Below are positions 55,360 through 62,500 of a stretch of DNA of 62,500 bases, one piece after another. The stretch lies in contig JAFZSA010000033.1 in assembly GCA_017619585.1 (NCBI GenBank), positions 1-62,500 of the forward strand. Reading direction: 5' to 3'. A program made the translations under genes and the position numbers. The notes below the pieces were generated by a model. The model did not search any database. It worked only from the letters and a program-made list of their open reading frames with translations, and was not told the DNA's origin. The stretch's first letter is position 1. Each line of letters opens with the position of its first letter. This DNA is from Bacteroidaceae bacterium (GTDB taxonomy: Bacteria; Bacteroidota; Bacteroidia; Bacteroidales; Bacteroidaceae).

Positions 55360-55991
55360 TTGTTGTTGTAGTTACACATGGCAAACTGCATGCCGCTAAG
55401 GGCAAAGGCTTTGATGGCATCGGCACAGATAGGTGCTTTCTTCTCTATGATACTTTCGTCTTCTGGACTGAACTTGCTCAGTACAAAATCAACCTGGGCG
55501 CCTTTGGGATAATCGTTTCCAATGCCGAACTTCAGACGGTTGTATCCCTCTGTTCCCAGCATCTGAGCTATGTGCTTGAGTCCGTTGTGTCCGCCTGCAC
55601 TGCCATTCTGTTTCATACGGATGGTGCCTACAGGCAGGCTGAGGTCGTCAACAACAACCAGAAGGTTCTGCAGTTCAATCTTCTCTTGCTGCATCCAATA
55701 ACGGACAGCATTGCCGGAGAGGTTCATATATGTGCTGGGCTTAAGCAGAATGAGTTGGGCGTTCTTGGCACGCATGCGGGCTATGAAGCCGTAGCGTTTG
55801 TCTTCCCACTGAGCACCGGCTGACTGGGCCAGTTCGTCTACAATGCGGAATCCGATATTGTGGCGAGTTCCTACATATTCAGGGCCTATGTTGCCCAGTC
55901 CTACAATCAGATATTTCATATCAGTGTTCTCTTCTTCTGCCTCTTTTTTAGAGGAAAATAGAAATGAGAGAAGATTTTTAATTATGTTCAT
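55356..55991 (-). CDS. pth: Peptidyl-tRNA hydrolase
   Basis: 211 residues. It frees tRNA from dropped-off peptidyl-t[23 protein letters not shown] holds the active-site His (about 44 counting from this start), and [18 protein letters not shown] and [10 protein letters not shown] follow. The first 24 residues ([12 protein letters not shown] and a Glu-rich stretch) are not part of the fold; translation from the Met at 55919 would give a standard enzyme. rplY lies upstream behind a terminator. Confidence 0.93.
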   Translation of the reverse strand: MNIIKNLLSFLFSSKKEAEEENTDMKYLIVGLGNIGPEYVGTRHNIGFRIVDELAQSAGAQWEDKRYGFIARMRAKNAQLILLKPSTYMNLSGNAVRYWMQQEKIELQNLLVVVDDLSLPVGTIRMKQNGSAGGHNGLKHIAQMLGTEGYNRLKFGIGNDYPKGAQVDFVLSKFSPEDESIIEKKAPICADAIKAFALSGMQFAMCNYNNK

Positions 55992-56005
55992 TGTTTTGAA
56001 AAATA

Positions 56006-56032
56006 AAAGGCGGCATATAGTGTGCCGCCTTT
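56006..56032 (-). terminator. Intrinsic terminator after rplY
   Basis: AAAGGCGGCA (56006-56015) and TGCCGCCTTT (56023-56032) form a perfect 10-bp stem with a T-rich tail on the minus strand. Confidence 0.85.
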
Positions 56033-56051
56033 ATAATGCTATGGTAAGGGC

Positions 56052-56648
56052 TTATTCTGCAGCCTTGGCAGCAGCACTCATAGCGCTACGTGTCATCTTA
56101 ACCTGGCATACTACAACGCTGGGGCTGGTAACAAGTTCCAGACCTTCGAAGTTCAACTCACCAACCTTGATAGTCTTACCCAGACCGAGGTTTGTAACGT
56201 CGATGTTCAACTTCTCGGGGATTGCGGTGTAGGGAGCCTTAACCTTGAGCTTACGTACACTGGCAGCCAGCTTACCACCGGCCTTAACACCTTCTGCCAA
56301 ACCGTTCAACTTGATGGGAACTTCCATAACGATGGGCTTGGTCTCAGTGATCTCGTAGAAATCAACGTGCAGCAGAGCGTCTGTTACGGGGTGGAACTGA
56401 AGCTCCTTCATGATAGCCTTGCACTCCTTGCCATCGATGTTCAGGTTAACACTGTAGATATCGGGAGTGTAAACCAACTTACGCAACTCTTCCTGAGTAG
56501 CGGTGAAACTTACAGCAACGGGCAGACCATTCTCACCCTTAGCCTCGCCATAGAGGTTGCAGGGAACAGCACCAGCCTTACGGATCTCACGACTTGCCTT
56601 CTTTCCTGTGTTAGGACGGGCAGTACCTTTTACGTCAATACTTTTCAT
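56052..56648 (-). CDS. rplY: 50S ribosomal protein L25 (CTC form)
   Basis: 198 residues. The N-terminal L25 domain (1-90: VKGTARPNTGKKASREIRKAGAVPCNLYG in pieces) binds 5S rRNA; the C-terminal TL5/CTC domain (about 95-180) is present, as usual outside enterics. The Ala-rich C-terminus is normal for the family. It has its own promoter candidate and terminator. Confidence 0.94.
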   Translation of the reverse strand: MKSIDVKGTARPNTGKKASREIRKAGAVPCNLYGEAKGENGLPVAVSFTATQEELRKLVYTPDIYSVNLNIDGKECKAIMKELQFHPVTDALLHVDFYEITETKPIVMEVPIKLNGLAEGVKAGGKLAASVRKLKVKAPYTAIPEKLNIDVTNLGLGKTIKVGELNFEGLELVTSPSVVVCQVKMTRSAMSAAAKAAE

Positions 56649-56725
56649 TGTTTTTTTGTTTTGTGTTACTCTAAATTAAGTTTAATATTGCTTAATTCGC
56701 CATCACACGGCTTCAAAAGCGGCTG

Positions 56726-56733
56726 CAAAGGTA
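56726..56733 (-). promoter_or_regulatory. -7 element for rplY
   Basis: TACCTTTG on the minus strand, about 78 nt before the start; the -33 region is weak. The flanking 56649-56812 has no gene. Confidence 0.5.
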
Positions 56734-56812
56734 TAAAATAATTATGGATTATCCTTTATAATATTGAATTATTTTGTGATGCAACGCTATTTTTGTCTTC
56801 CGAAGGTGGAAT

Positions 56813-57148
56813 TTAGAAGTCTAAATCAATATTGATTTCACCCTCTTCCTGACTTCTCTGTTCTGCGGATCCCTGCTGGTTGTTGATGTAATTGATGGCT
56901 TCTGTCAGGCTCTCCTGAAACTTCTGGAAGTCTTCCTTGAAGAGGAAAATCTTATGCTTTTCGTAATTATATTGTGGCATTTCCGTTGTGCCGGAAACCA
57001 GTTTCTTGCTCTCGGTTATACTGAGGTACATCTCGTCTTTTTTGTTCATCTTAACATCTACATAATAGATGCGTTGTCCAGCCTTTACAGCTTTAGAAAA
57101 AAGGATGTTACTTTCGTTCTCAGTTTGCGTTTTTTTGTTTGATTCCAT
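56813..57148 (-). CDS. PUR family nucleic-acid-binding protein (DUF3276)
   Basis: 111 residues. A single PUR-alpha-like repeat: LFSKAVKAGQRIYYVDVKMNKKDEMYLSITESKK then KHKIFLFKEDFQKFQESLTEAINYI, with an acidic tail. Bacteroidetes and spirochaete homologues bind single-stranded DNA/RNA. Transcribed divergently from nusB. Confidence 0.92.
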   Translation of the reverse strand: MESNKKTQTENESNILFSKAVKAGQRIYYVDVKMNKKDEMYLSITESKKLVSGTTEMPQYNYEKHKIFLFKEDFQKFQESLTEAINYINNQQGSAEQRSQEEGEINIDLDF

Positions 57149-57219
57149 GTTTGCAAATACTTAATTGGGAGTCCAAAATTCTTCATATTTTCTTTATCTT
57201 CCAAAAAAAATGCCGAAAA

Positions 57220-57251
57220 ATTGCCTATATGGGGCAAAATGAGTAATTTTG
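57220..57251 (+). promoter_or_regulatory. Promoter of the nusB operon
   Basis: ATTG (57220-57223), 20 bp, then TAATTTTG (57244-57251), 24 bp before the start. Confidence 0.72.
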
Positions 57252-57275
57252 TACCCTCATTTTAAGTATAAAGAT

Positions 57276-58202
57276 ATGATAAATCGCGAATTAATTCGAC
57301 TGAAACTTGTTCAAATAGCCTATTCCTATTATCAGAGTGGAAGTAAGAACCCTGCAGCGGCAGAGAAAGAATTGCTTATGAGTTTATCTAGGGCTTATGC
57401 TCTTTATAATACAATGCTGCTGCTTATGGTAGAGCTGAACCGTATGGCTTTACGTACATTGGAGATGCGTCAAAGCAGGGCAAAACGTCTTGGTCAGAAA
57501 GATGCACTGAGTACAAAGTTTGTAGATAACCGTTTTATGTTGCAGTTGGAATCCAACAAACAGCTGCAGGAATTCAGAGATAACCAGCACTTTGATTGGG
57601 CTGATCAGGAGGAGTTCGTACGTTCTTTGTACACCAAGATTGAGGAAAGTGATTTCTATAAGATGTATATGGATTCAGATAAGGATTCATATGACGAGGA
57701 TAGAGAAATCTGGCGTTTAATTTATCGCCATCTGATTTGCAACAATGAGGAGTTGGATGCTGTATTGGAGGAGATGGATCTTTATTGGAATGATGACAAG
57801 GTAATTGTTGATACCTTTGTTCTGAAGACCATAAACCGATTCACGGCAGACAGTACAGATGACCAGCCCTTGATGCCTGAGTACAGAGACAGCTCTGATC
57901 AGGAGTTTGCTATCCGTTTGTTGCAGAAGGCCATTGCCAATAAAGATTACTACTATGATCTGATTGCATCTACCACTCGTAAGTGGGATATCAAGCGTGT
58001 GGCACTGATGGACCGTATCATTCTGCAACTGGCTTTGGCCGAGATTATCTCGTTCCCCGGCATTCCAGTCAGTGTCAGCATTAACGAGTATGTAGAGATT
58101 GCCAAGATGTATAGTACCAGCAAGAGTGGCAAGTACATTAATGCAACACTTGACAATATTGCCAAGAGGCTGATAGAAGAGAATAAACTGATTAAAGAAT
58201 AA
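57276..58202 (+). CDS. nusB: Transcription antitermination protein NusB, long form
   Basis: 308 residues, about twice the E. coli length, as in other Bacteroidetes. MINRELIRLKLVQIAYSYYQSG opens the protein; the recognisable NusB helix bundle is in the C-terminal half (about 205-305: VALMDRIILQLALAEIISFPGIPVSVSINEYVEIAKMYST in pieces). It binds boxA RNA with NusE in rRNA antitermination. The ATG at 57276 is preferred to an upstream TTG lying in the promoter. Confidence 0.93.
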   Translation: MINRELIRLKLVQIAYSYYQSGSKNPAAAEKELLMSLSRAYALYNTMLLLMVELNRMALRTLEMRQSRAKRLGQKDALSTKFVDNRFMLQLESNKQLQEFRDNQHFDWADQEEFVRSLYTKIEESDFYKMYMDSDKDSYDEDREIWRLIYRHLICNNEELDAVLEEMDLYWNDDKVIVDTFVLKTINRFTADSTDDQPLMPEYRDSSDQEFAIRLLQKAIANKDYYYDLIASTTRKWDIKRVALMDRIILQLALAEIISFPGIPVSVSINEYVEIAKMYSTSKSGKYINATLDNIAKRLIEENKLIKE

Positions 58203-58297
58203 ACAGAGGCCTCATCCTTCTTTTGTGGGCGAGGGCGACTCTTATTCACAGGTAACGTAATTAGACTATTGTAAAATCATTTTTAATAAGAACAACA

Positions 58298-58570
58298 ATG
58301 CAGCAATACAGTGGAATTTTGATGATTGTGGCTCTTTTTGCCATCATGTATTTCTTTATGATTCGTCCTCAGCAGAAAAGACAGAAGGAGATTCAGAACT
58401 TCCGTAACAGCATTACTGTAGGACAGGCAGTCGTAACAGCCGGAGGCATCTACGGCGTTGTAAAGCAGATAGAGGAGAATGATAATACACTGATGATAGA
58501 GGTAGCCAATGGTGTTCGTATCAAGGTAGACCGCAACTCAGTGTACGCTCAGGCTCAACCTGCCCAGTAA
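58298..58570 (+). CDS. yajC: Preprotein translocase subunit YajC
   Basis: 90 residues. One N-terminal membrane helix (MIVALFAIMYFFMIRPQQKRQKE) followed by the cytoplasmic beta domain (VTAGGIYGVVKQIEEND..IEVANGVRIKV). Accessory to SecDF. It lies in the usual Bacteroidetes order nusB-yajC-YbbR-coaE. Confidence 0.95.
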   Translation: MQQYSGILMIVALFAIMYFFMIRPQQKRQKEIQNFRNSITVGQAVVTAGGIYGVVKQIEENDNTLMIEVANGVRIKVDRNSVYAQAQPAQ

Positions 58571-58612
58571 ACATAAGGGAGACAGTATTTCTGTCTTAGT
58601 AAGGTCTGTAAT

Positions 58613-59620
58613 ATGAGATACGGAATTGTAAAGGTTTGGGTGAGGATAAAAAGCCTGCTTTTTGGTAAGAAAAGCCATGATTTTTTTGTCTTCCTCTTTT
58701 TCTTTGTAGTATCTTCCGGTTTCTGGCTGTTGCAGACACTTAATGAGACATTCGAGATGGAGCTCTCCATCCCTTTAGAGCTGAAGAATGTTCCTGAGAA
58801 TGTTCACATCACAACGGGACTTCCTTCTCAGGTTAATTTCACCATAAGGGAAAGGGGCACAACGTTGTTGCGTTTCTTCCGTTATTCAGTACATAATGCC
58901 ATAGAGGTAGACTTCGACAAGTATGATGCGGGCCTTACTAATGCTCGTGTTCAGGTTCCTACAGTTGATGTCCAGCGAATGATACAAAAGCAACTTGGCG
59001 TTACAAGTCATATAACCTCTATGCGTCCTGACACGTTGGAGTACTATTACAACAGAGGGGTTGCCCGCCGTCTTCCTGTTAAGATCTGCGGTAGTATCAG
59101 CGCTTCGCCTCAGAATTATATCCAGACCATAAGTCTTTCAAAGGATAGTGTAATGGTATACGCTCCAAATGCAGTGCTTGACACCATGCAGTATGCATAT
59201 ACGCAAGCTGTTAACCTGTCTATGATGAAGGAGAACACCGTTCATAATGTGACATTCCGTCGCATGAAAGGGGTTGAGTATGAACCTAACGTAGTGCAGA
59301 TGACAGCTCATGTGGGCTATTATGCAGAAAAGACGGTTGAAGTTCCCATAATAGGACTGAATTTCCCTGGCGATAAGGAACTGCGAACATTCCCATCAAA
59401 GGCTAAAGTGACATTCCGCGTAGAGTCCGGGCTTTATCAGAAAATAAAGGCAGAGAACTTTGTACTGGCTATCACTTATGAAGAGCTGTTGCAAAACCCA
59501 ACGGACAAGTACCGACTACATTTGAAGTCGCTCCCAGAAGGTGTTACCAATGCCCGTATCTCTCCTCGGGAGGTTGACTATCTGATAGAATTGTCAGAAA
59601 TGGAGGGCGAGGGACAGTAA
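58613..59620 (+). CDS. YbbR-like (CdaR-type) membrane protein
   Basis: 335 residues. One N-terminal membrane helix (about 22-42, FFVFLFFFVVSSGFWLLQ), then YbbR beta modules in the periplasm (about 55-325). In Firmicutes such proteins regulate the c-di-AMP cyclase CdaA; no cyclase lies nearby here, so the role is unproven. coaE follows after 19 bp. Confidence 0.85.
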   Translation: MRYGIVKVWVRIKSLLFGKKSHDFFVFLFFFVVSSGFWLLQTLNETFEMELSIPLELKNVPENVHITTGLPSQVNFTIRERGTTLLRFFRYSVHNAIEVDFDKYDAGLTNARVQVPTVDVQRMIQKQLGVTSHITSMRPDTLEYYYNRGVARRLPVKICGSISASPQNYIQTISLSKDSVMVYAPNAVLDTMQYAYTQAVNLSMMKENTVHNVTFRRMKGVEYEPNVVQMTAHVGYYAEKTVEVPIIGLNFPGDKELRTFPSKAKVTFRVESGLYQKIKAENFVLAITYEELLQNPTDKYRLHLKSLPEGVTNARISPREVDYLIELSEMEGEGQ

Positions 59621-59639
59621 CTCCAAGAGTATAAGGATT

Positions 59640-60236
59640 ATGGTTGTTTTGGGTATCACAGGCGGAATAGGAAGCGGAAAGAGTTACATCTCTTCTCTTT
59701 TGCAATCACACCTGAATGTGCCAGTCTATGATTGTGATACTGAGGCGAAGCGTTTGATGAACGAAGATAAGAGTATCCAGCAACAGTTGAAACAGCTGGT
59801 TGGCGCTCATGTTTATAAGGACGGAGAGCTGCAGAAGGATGTACTGGCTGATTATCTCTTTGCCAACCAACAAAATGCTCAGCAAGTTAATGCTATTGTT
59901 CATCCGGCTGTAAGAGAAGATTTCGGCAAATGGGCAAAGCGACAGGATAAAGATGTGGTAGCCATAGAAAGTGCCATACTGTTTGAGAGTGGTTTTGATA
60001 CATTGACAGATAAGGTGCTCTTTGTGGATGCTCCTATGGAAGTACGCATACAGCGGGTTATTAAAAGAGACGGCTGTACCCGTCAACAGGTAAAAGCCCG
60101 CATAAAGATGCAAAAGTGTGATGAATATCGCCATAAGGCGAGTTTGATATTAGAGAATAACGACTACCCGAAGGAACTTCTTCTTGCAGCCTTACAGGTA
60201 GTACTTAAGGATATTAATTTAATTAGATATAATTAA
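59640..60236 (+). CDS. coaE: Dephospho-CoA kinase
   Basis: 198 residues. Last step of coenzyme A synthesis. P-loop GITGGIGSGKS (4-14), then VYDCDTEAK and the lid region with RQQVKARI. Length is normal. Confidence 0.95.
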   Translation: MVVLGITGGIGSGKSYISSLLQSHLNVPVYDCDTEAKRLMNEDKSIQQQLKQLVGAHVYKDGELQKDVLADYLFANQQNAQQVNAIVHPAVREDFGKWAKRQDKDVVAIESAILFESGFDTLTDKVLFVDAPMEVRIQRVIKRDGCTRQQVKARIKMQKCDEYRHKASLILENNDYPKELLLAALQVVLKDINLIRYN

Positions 60237-60248
60237 ACAAAAGAAATT

Positions 60249-60665
60249 ATGTTAGAAACAGTTTTGGCGATATCCGGCAAGCCCGGTTTGTATAAGTTGG
60301 TGTCACGTGGTAACAATAGTCTTATTGTGGAGACATTGGATGCACAGAAGAAGCGTATGCCTATTTTTGGCGCTGACAAAGTAATCTCACTGGCAGACAT
60401 TGCTATGTACACCGATGAGGAAGAGGTACCCTTGCGTCGTGTATTCAAGAATATTTTCGATAATGAGGGTGGTAAGAAGGTTACCCTCGACTATAAGAAG
60501 GCAAGCAAGGATGAGTTGGCAGCTTTCATGGCACAGGCTCTTCCCAACTACGACCGTGACCGTGTTTATCCTGCAGACATGAAGAAACTGGCTCAGTGGT
60601 ACAATATCCTCGTAGAGAACGGTGTTACTGATTTTGAGGAACCTGCCCAGGAATCAGCAGAATAA
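60249..60665 (+). CDS. DUF5606 protein
   Basis: 138 residues. METVLAISGKPGLYKLVSRG-type opening (here MLETVLAISGKPGL), ISLADIAMYT and FDNEGGKKV match the conserved Bacteroidetes DUF5606 family, typically next to coaE. Probably a small nucleic-acid-linked fold; no function known. The acidic tail is EEPAQESAE. A stem GGAATGCT.CTGTT/AACAGGAGCATTCC (about 60708-60740) lies just after the gene. Confidence 0.85.
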   Translation: MLETVLAISGKPGLYKLVSRGNNSLIVETLDAQKKRMPIFGADKVISLADIAMYTDEEEVPLRRVFKNIFDNEGGKKVTLDYKKASKDELAAFMAQALPNYDRDRVYPADMKKLAQWYNILVENGVTDFEEPAQESAE

Positions 60666-60722
60666 AATAGTCTTAGGAAGACCAAGATTTTTTACAGGAA
60701 ATTATTTGGAATGCTTCTGTTT

Positions 60723-61301
60723 TTAGAACAGGAGCATTCCTGTTAAACCACATAGCAGAATAATAGCTATGGGGTTTGTTTTATATATGCGATGGGCTAT
60801 CAGGGCAAAGCTGAATAGTCCTATGCTTATCCAGAACTGCCAAGGAGTTTCTGAGATGTTGCCAAAGTTCTCTTCGTTCATAAGCAAAAGGGCTGCGGCA
60901 GCCAAAAGACCTACAACGGCGGGGCGAAGGCCCTGGAAGGTGTTTTCTACAGCGCTGTGTGTCTTGTACTTCATCAGGAACTTACTGATGATAAGCATGA
61001 GTACAAAACTGGGGAATACAACAGAGAAGGTGGCAATGAAACTGCCCAGAATGCCCCAGAGTGGGTCGTATCCTGCATTTACTATAGCGGTATAGCCCAC
61101 GTATGTGGCACTATTGATACCTATAGGGCCAGGTGTGCTTTGGCTGACGGCAACAATATCCGTAAACTGTCCCATCGTCATCCAATGCTGGTGCGTAACC
61201 ACCTCAGTCTGAATCATGGATATCATGGCATATCCTCCACCGAACCCGAAAAGTCCGATGAGGAAAAACGTCCAGAATAATTTTAATAACAATACTACCA
61301 T
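60723..61301 (-). CDS. chrA: Chromate transporter, CHR domain subunit
   Basis: 192 residues with about six membrane helices. The CHR signature FGFGGGYAMISMIQTEVV (about 18-35), and SQSTPGPIGINSATYVGY, are intact. Short-chain CHR proteins work as pairs of oppositely oriented halves; the partner is the gene at 61456. Substrate in anaerobes may be sulfate or another anion rather than chromate. Confidence 0.88.
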   Translation of the reverse strand: MVVLLLKLFWTFFLIGLFGFGGGYAMISMIQTEVVTHQHWMTMGQFTDIVAVSQSTPGPIGINSATYVGYTAIVNAGYDPLWGILGSFIATFSVVFPSFVLMLIISKFLMKYKTHSAVENTFQGLRPAVVGLLAAAALLLMNEENFGNISETPWQFWISIGLFSFALIAHRIYKTNPIAIILLCGLTGMLLF

Positions 61302-61312
61302 GACTTTTTCAA

Positions 61313-61355
61313 TTCAAAGTTCAAAATTCAAAGTTCAAAATTCAAAATTCAAAAC
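61313..61355. repeat. Heptanucleotide array, TTCAAAG/TTCAAAA units
   Basis: Six 7-bp units between the two chromate-transporter genes, starting 12 bp from the first gene's start codon. Confidence 0.85.
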
Positions 61356-61363
61356 AATATTAC

Positions 61364-61461
61364 GCTAACCTCTAACCTCTAACTCCTAACCTCTAACTCC
61401 TAGCTCCTAACTCCTAACCTCTAACCTCTAACCACTAACCTCTAACCACTAACCCCTAATC
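61364..61461. repeat. Heptanucleotide array, about 14 CTAACCT-type units
   Basis: Units include GCTAACC, TCTAACC, TCTAACT, CCTAACC, CCTAGCT and ACTAACC, all 7 bp. It reaches the stop codon of the gene at 61456. Confidence 0.88.
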
Positions 61462-61986
61462 CTTCAGGTATTGCCCGTATGCATATCCGCCTATGCCGGC
61501 AATTAATATAATGTATATGGGGCTTACACCTATCAGCCAGATGGCAAAGGCGGAAAGGATGGGAATCCAGATATTGTAGCGGTTGATATGCGAGCTCTTG
61601 GCCATACGGAATACGGGTGAGGCTATGAGTGCTACAACAGCGGGGCGCAGTCCTTTGAAGAATTTCTCCACCCATGGGTTGTCCCTGAACTGCATGAAAG
61701 CAAATGCTATGAGCAGTATGATGATGAAAGAGGGTAGGCAGGCTCCCAATGTACTTAGGAAGGCTCCCCAAACGCCTCTCTGTTTGTAGCCTATGAAGAT
61801 GCTGATGTTCACGGCAAAGATGCCTGGGCAACTTTGGGCCACAGCAATCAGGTCGACCAACTCATCGTGGTCGACCCAATGCTTTTCATCTACAACTTTC
61901 TGTTCTATCAGCGGAATCATGGCATAGCCGCCGCCGATGGTGAAAAGTCCTATCTGTAAGAATGTCTTGAATAATTCATAATTCAT
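61456..61986 (-). CDS. chrA: Chromate transporter, second CHR subunit
   Basis: 176 residues, again about six helices with FTIGGGYAMIPLIEQKVV (about 15-32) and VAQSCPGIFAVNISIFIGY. Both halves read in the same direction, this one first. The start codon and first residues (MNYEL) are encoded by the 7-bp array at 61974, and the stop lies by another array. Confidence 0.88.
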   Translation of the reverse strand: MNYELFKTFLQIGLFTIGGGYAMIPLIEQKVVDEKHWVDHDELVDLIAVAQSCPGIFAVNISIFIGYKQRGVWGAFLSTLGACLPSFIIILLIAFAFMQFRDNPWVEKFFKGLRPAVVALIASPVFRMAKSSHINRYNIWIPILSAFAIWLIGVSPIYIILIAGIGGYAYGQYLKD

Positions 61987-62004
61987 AATTCACAATTCTT
62001 AATT
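61974..62004. repeat. Heptanucleotide array over a start codon
   Basis: Units ATTCATA, ATTCATA, ATTCACA, ATTCTTA. On the minus strand this encodes the first codons of the chromate-transporter subunit. Confidence 0.8.
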
Positions 62005-62050
62005 GTTTCTTTCCAATGGCTTTCCTCTTGATTGCTTATGTCTATTTTTA

Positions 62051-62080
62051 ATTATGAATTATGAATTGAGAATTATGAAT
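62051..62080. repeat. Heptanucleotide array over the purL stop codon
   Basis: Units ATTATGA, ATTATGA, ATTGAGA, ATTATGA; the purL stop (62073-62075) lies inside the last unit. Confidence 0.8.
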
Positions 62081-62500
62081 TCTTCTCAATCCACTTCTTA
62101 GCGTTTACAAATGCTTCAATCCAAGGTGTTACCTGATCCTGCTCCTTGCGGTCTGTGGGATAGTAACCACACTGCCAGGGGAAGAAGGCACGCTCCAGGT
62201 GAGGCATCATAGCCAGGTGGCGACCGTCAGCACTGCAGATACCTGCTGTGGTGAAGTCGCTGCCGTTGGGGTTGGCGGGATAGCCTTCGTAGCTGTACTT
62301 AAGTACGATGTTGTAATCCTCCTCCTTGCCGGGCAGAGAGAACTTGCCTTCTCCGTGAGCTACCCAGATGCCCAGCTTGCTGCCGCTGAGGCTGCTCATC
62401 AGCACGCTCTGGTTAGGCTGTACGGTCAGGCCCAGGAAGTTAGACTCGAACTTGTGGCTGTCGTTGTGCAGCATCTTGGGCTGTGAATTGTGAATTGTGA
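62073..62500 (-). CDS. purL: Phosphoribosylformylglycinamidine synthase, C-terminal part (partial)
   Basis: 142 residues visible; the gene continues past the window edge. This is the end of the glutamine-amidotransferase domain of the large FGAM synthase (fourth step of purine synthesis): KMLHNDSHKFESNFLGL, GIWVAHGEGKF, ICSADGRHLAMMPHLERAFFPWQ, with the His and Glu of the catalytic triad in PHLE. The Cys and all synthase domains lie outside. About six residues upstream of KMLHND are encoded by a 7-bp repeat. Confidence 0.92.
   Translation of the reverse strand, partial: TIHNSQPKMLHNDSHKFESNFLGLTVQPNQSVLMSSLSGSKLGIWVAHGEGKFSLPGKEEDYNIVLKYSYEGYPANPNGSDFTTAGICSADGRHLAMMPHLERAFFPWQCGYYPTDRKEQDQVTPWIEAFVNAKKWIEKNS

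Overview
The window looks like chromosomal DNA of a gut or oral Bacteroidales, most likely Prevotellaceae. The evidence is BspA-type leucine-rich surface proteins with type IX-like C-terminal tails, an oxygen-independent ribonucleotide reductase, a PUR/DUF3276 protein, a DUF5606 protein, a 'smalltalk' micro-protein, and many promoters of the Bacteroidetes form TTTG-N19/21-TAnnTTTG. I see no rRNA, tRNA, CRISPR array, complete insertion sequence or integrase. The genus is an inference.

Layout. 1-938: repeat-rich spacer with one 31-codon gene. 939-9784: BspA-like protein, xseA-xseB-ilvE and a beta-helix protein on +; coiled-coil protein, trmB, mrp and a GH16 glucanase on -, the two blocks sharing a terminator. 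9785-14166: an AT-richer accessory island with a long structured leader RNA, a radical SAM/SPASM enzyme, an Asp/Cys-repeat peptide, a two-helix membrane protein, and a CsgG-like/Fib_succ protein followed by a broken relative. 14167-15333: an HU-type protein with an added C-terminal winged helix and 21-bp iteron-like repeats at its front. 15334-34446: housekeeping genes (nrdD-nrdG, ABC exporter, nadK, DJ-1, ispD, recG, PQQ propeller, ndk, M23/LysM, DUF1599, DoxX fused to tpiA, SPOR, folE, dnaG, pepT). 34548-39336: ECF sigma factor, an anti-sigma carrying TonB-plug-like motifs, a secreted protein, and a divergent kinase-like protein that lacks its phosphoacceptor histidine. 39456-54922: an extracellular degradation block with three tandem M60-like (mucinase/enhancin) metalloproteases, an M64 protease, a GH35 beta-galactosidase and a GH30 glycosidase. 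54940-62500: housekeeping genes (S4 protein, pth, rplY, PUR, nusB, yajC, YbbR, coaE, DUF5606), a chromate-transporter pair, and the 3' end of purL cut by the window edge.

The strongest candidate for an undescribed system is 10058-12660. A canonical promoter drives a leader of about 250 nt that can fold in two mutually exclusive ways, one of them a 17-bp terminator with a U7 tail. Next comes a radical SAM/SPASM protein with a PqqD-like tail, then a 61-residue peptide whose last 34 residues hold 11 Cys and 9 Asp. This is the architecture of a radical-SAM-modified peptide (RiPP) locus with attenuated expression. The product class is not one I can name from sequence.

A second pattern is a set of tandem arrays with exactly 7-bp units but different unit sequences (617, 778, 8084, 61313, 61364, 61974, 62051 and 62480 onward). 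Several run into gene ends: they supply the trmB and purL stop codons, the first residues of one chromate-transporter subunit, and codons inside purL.
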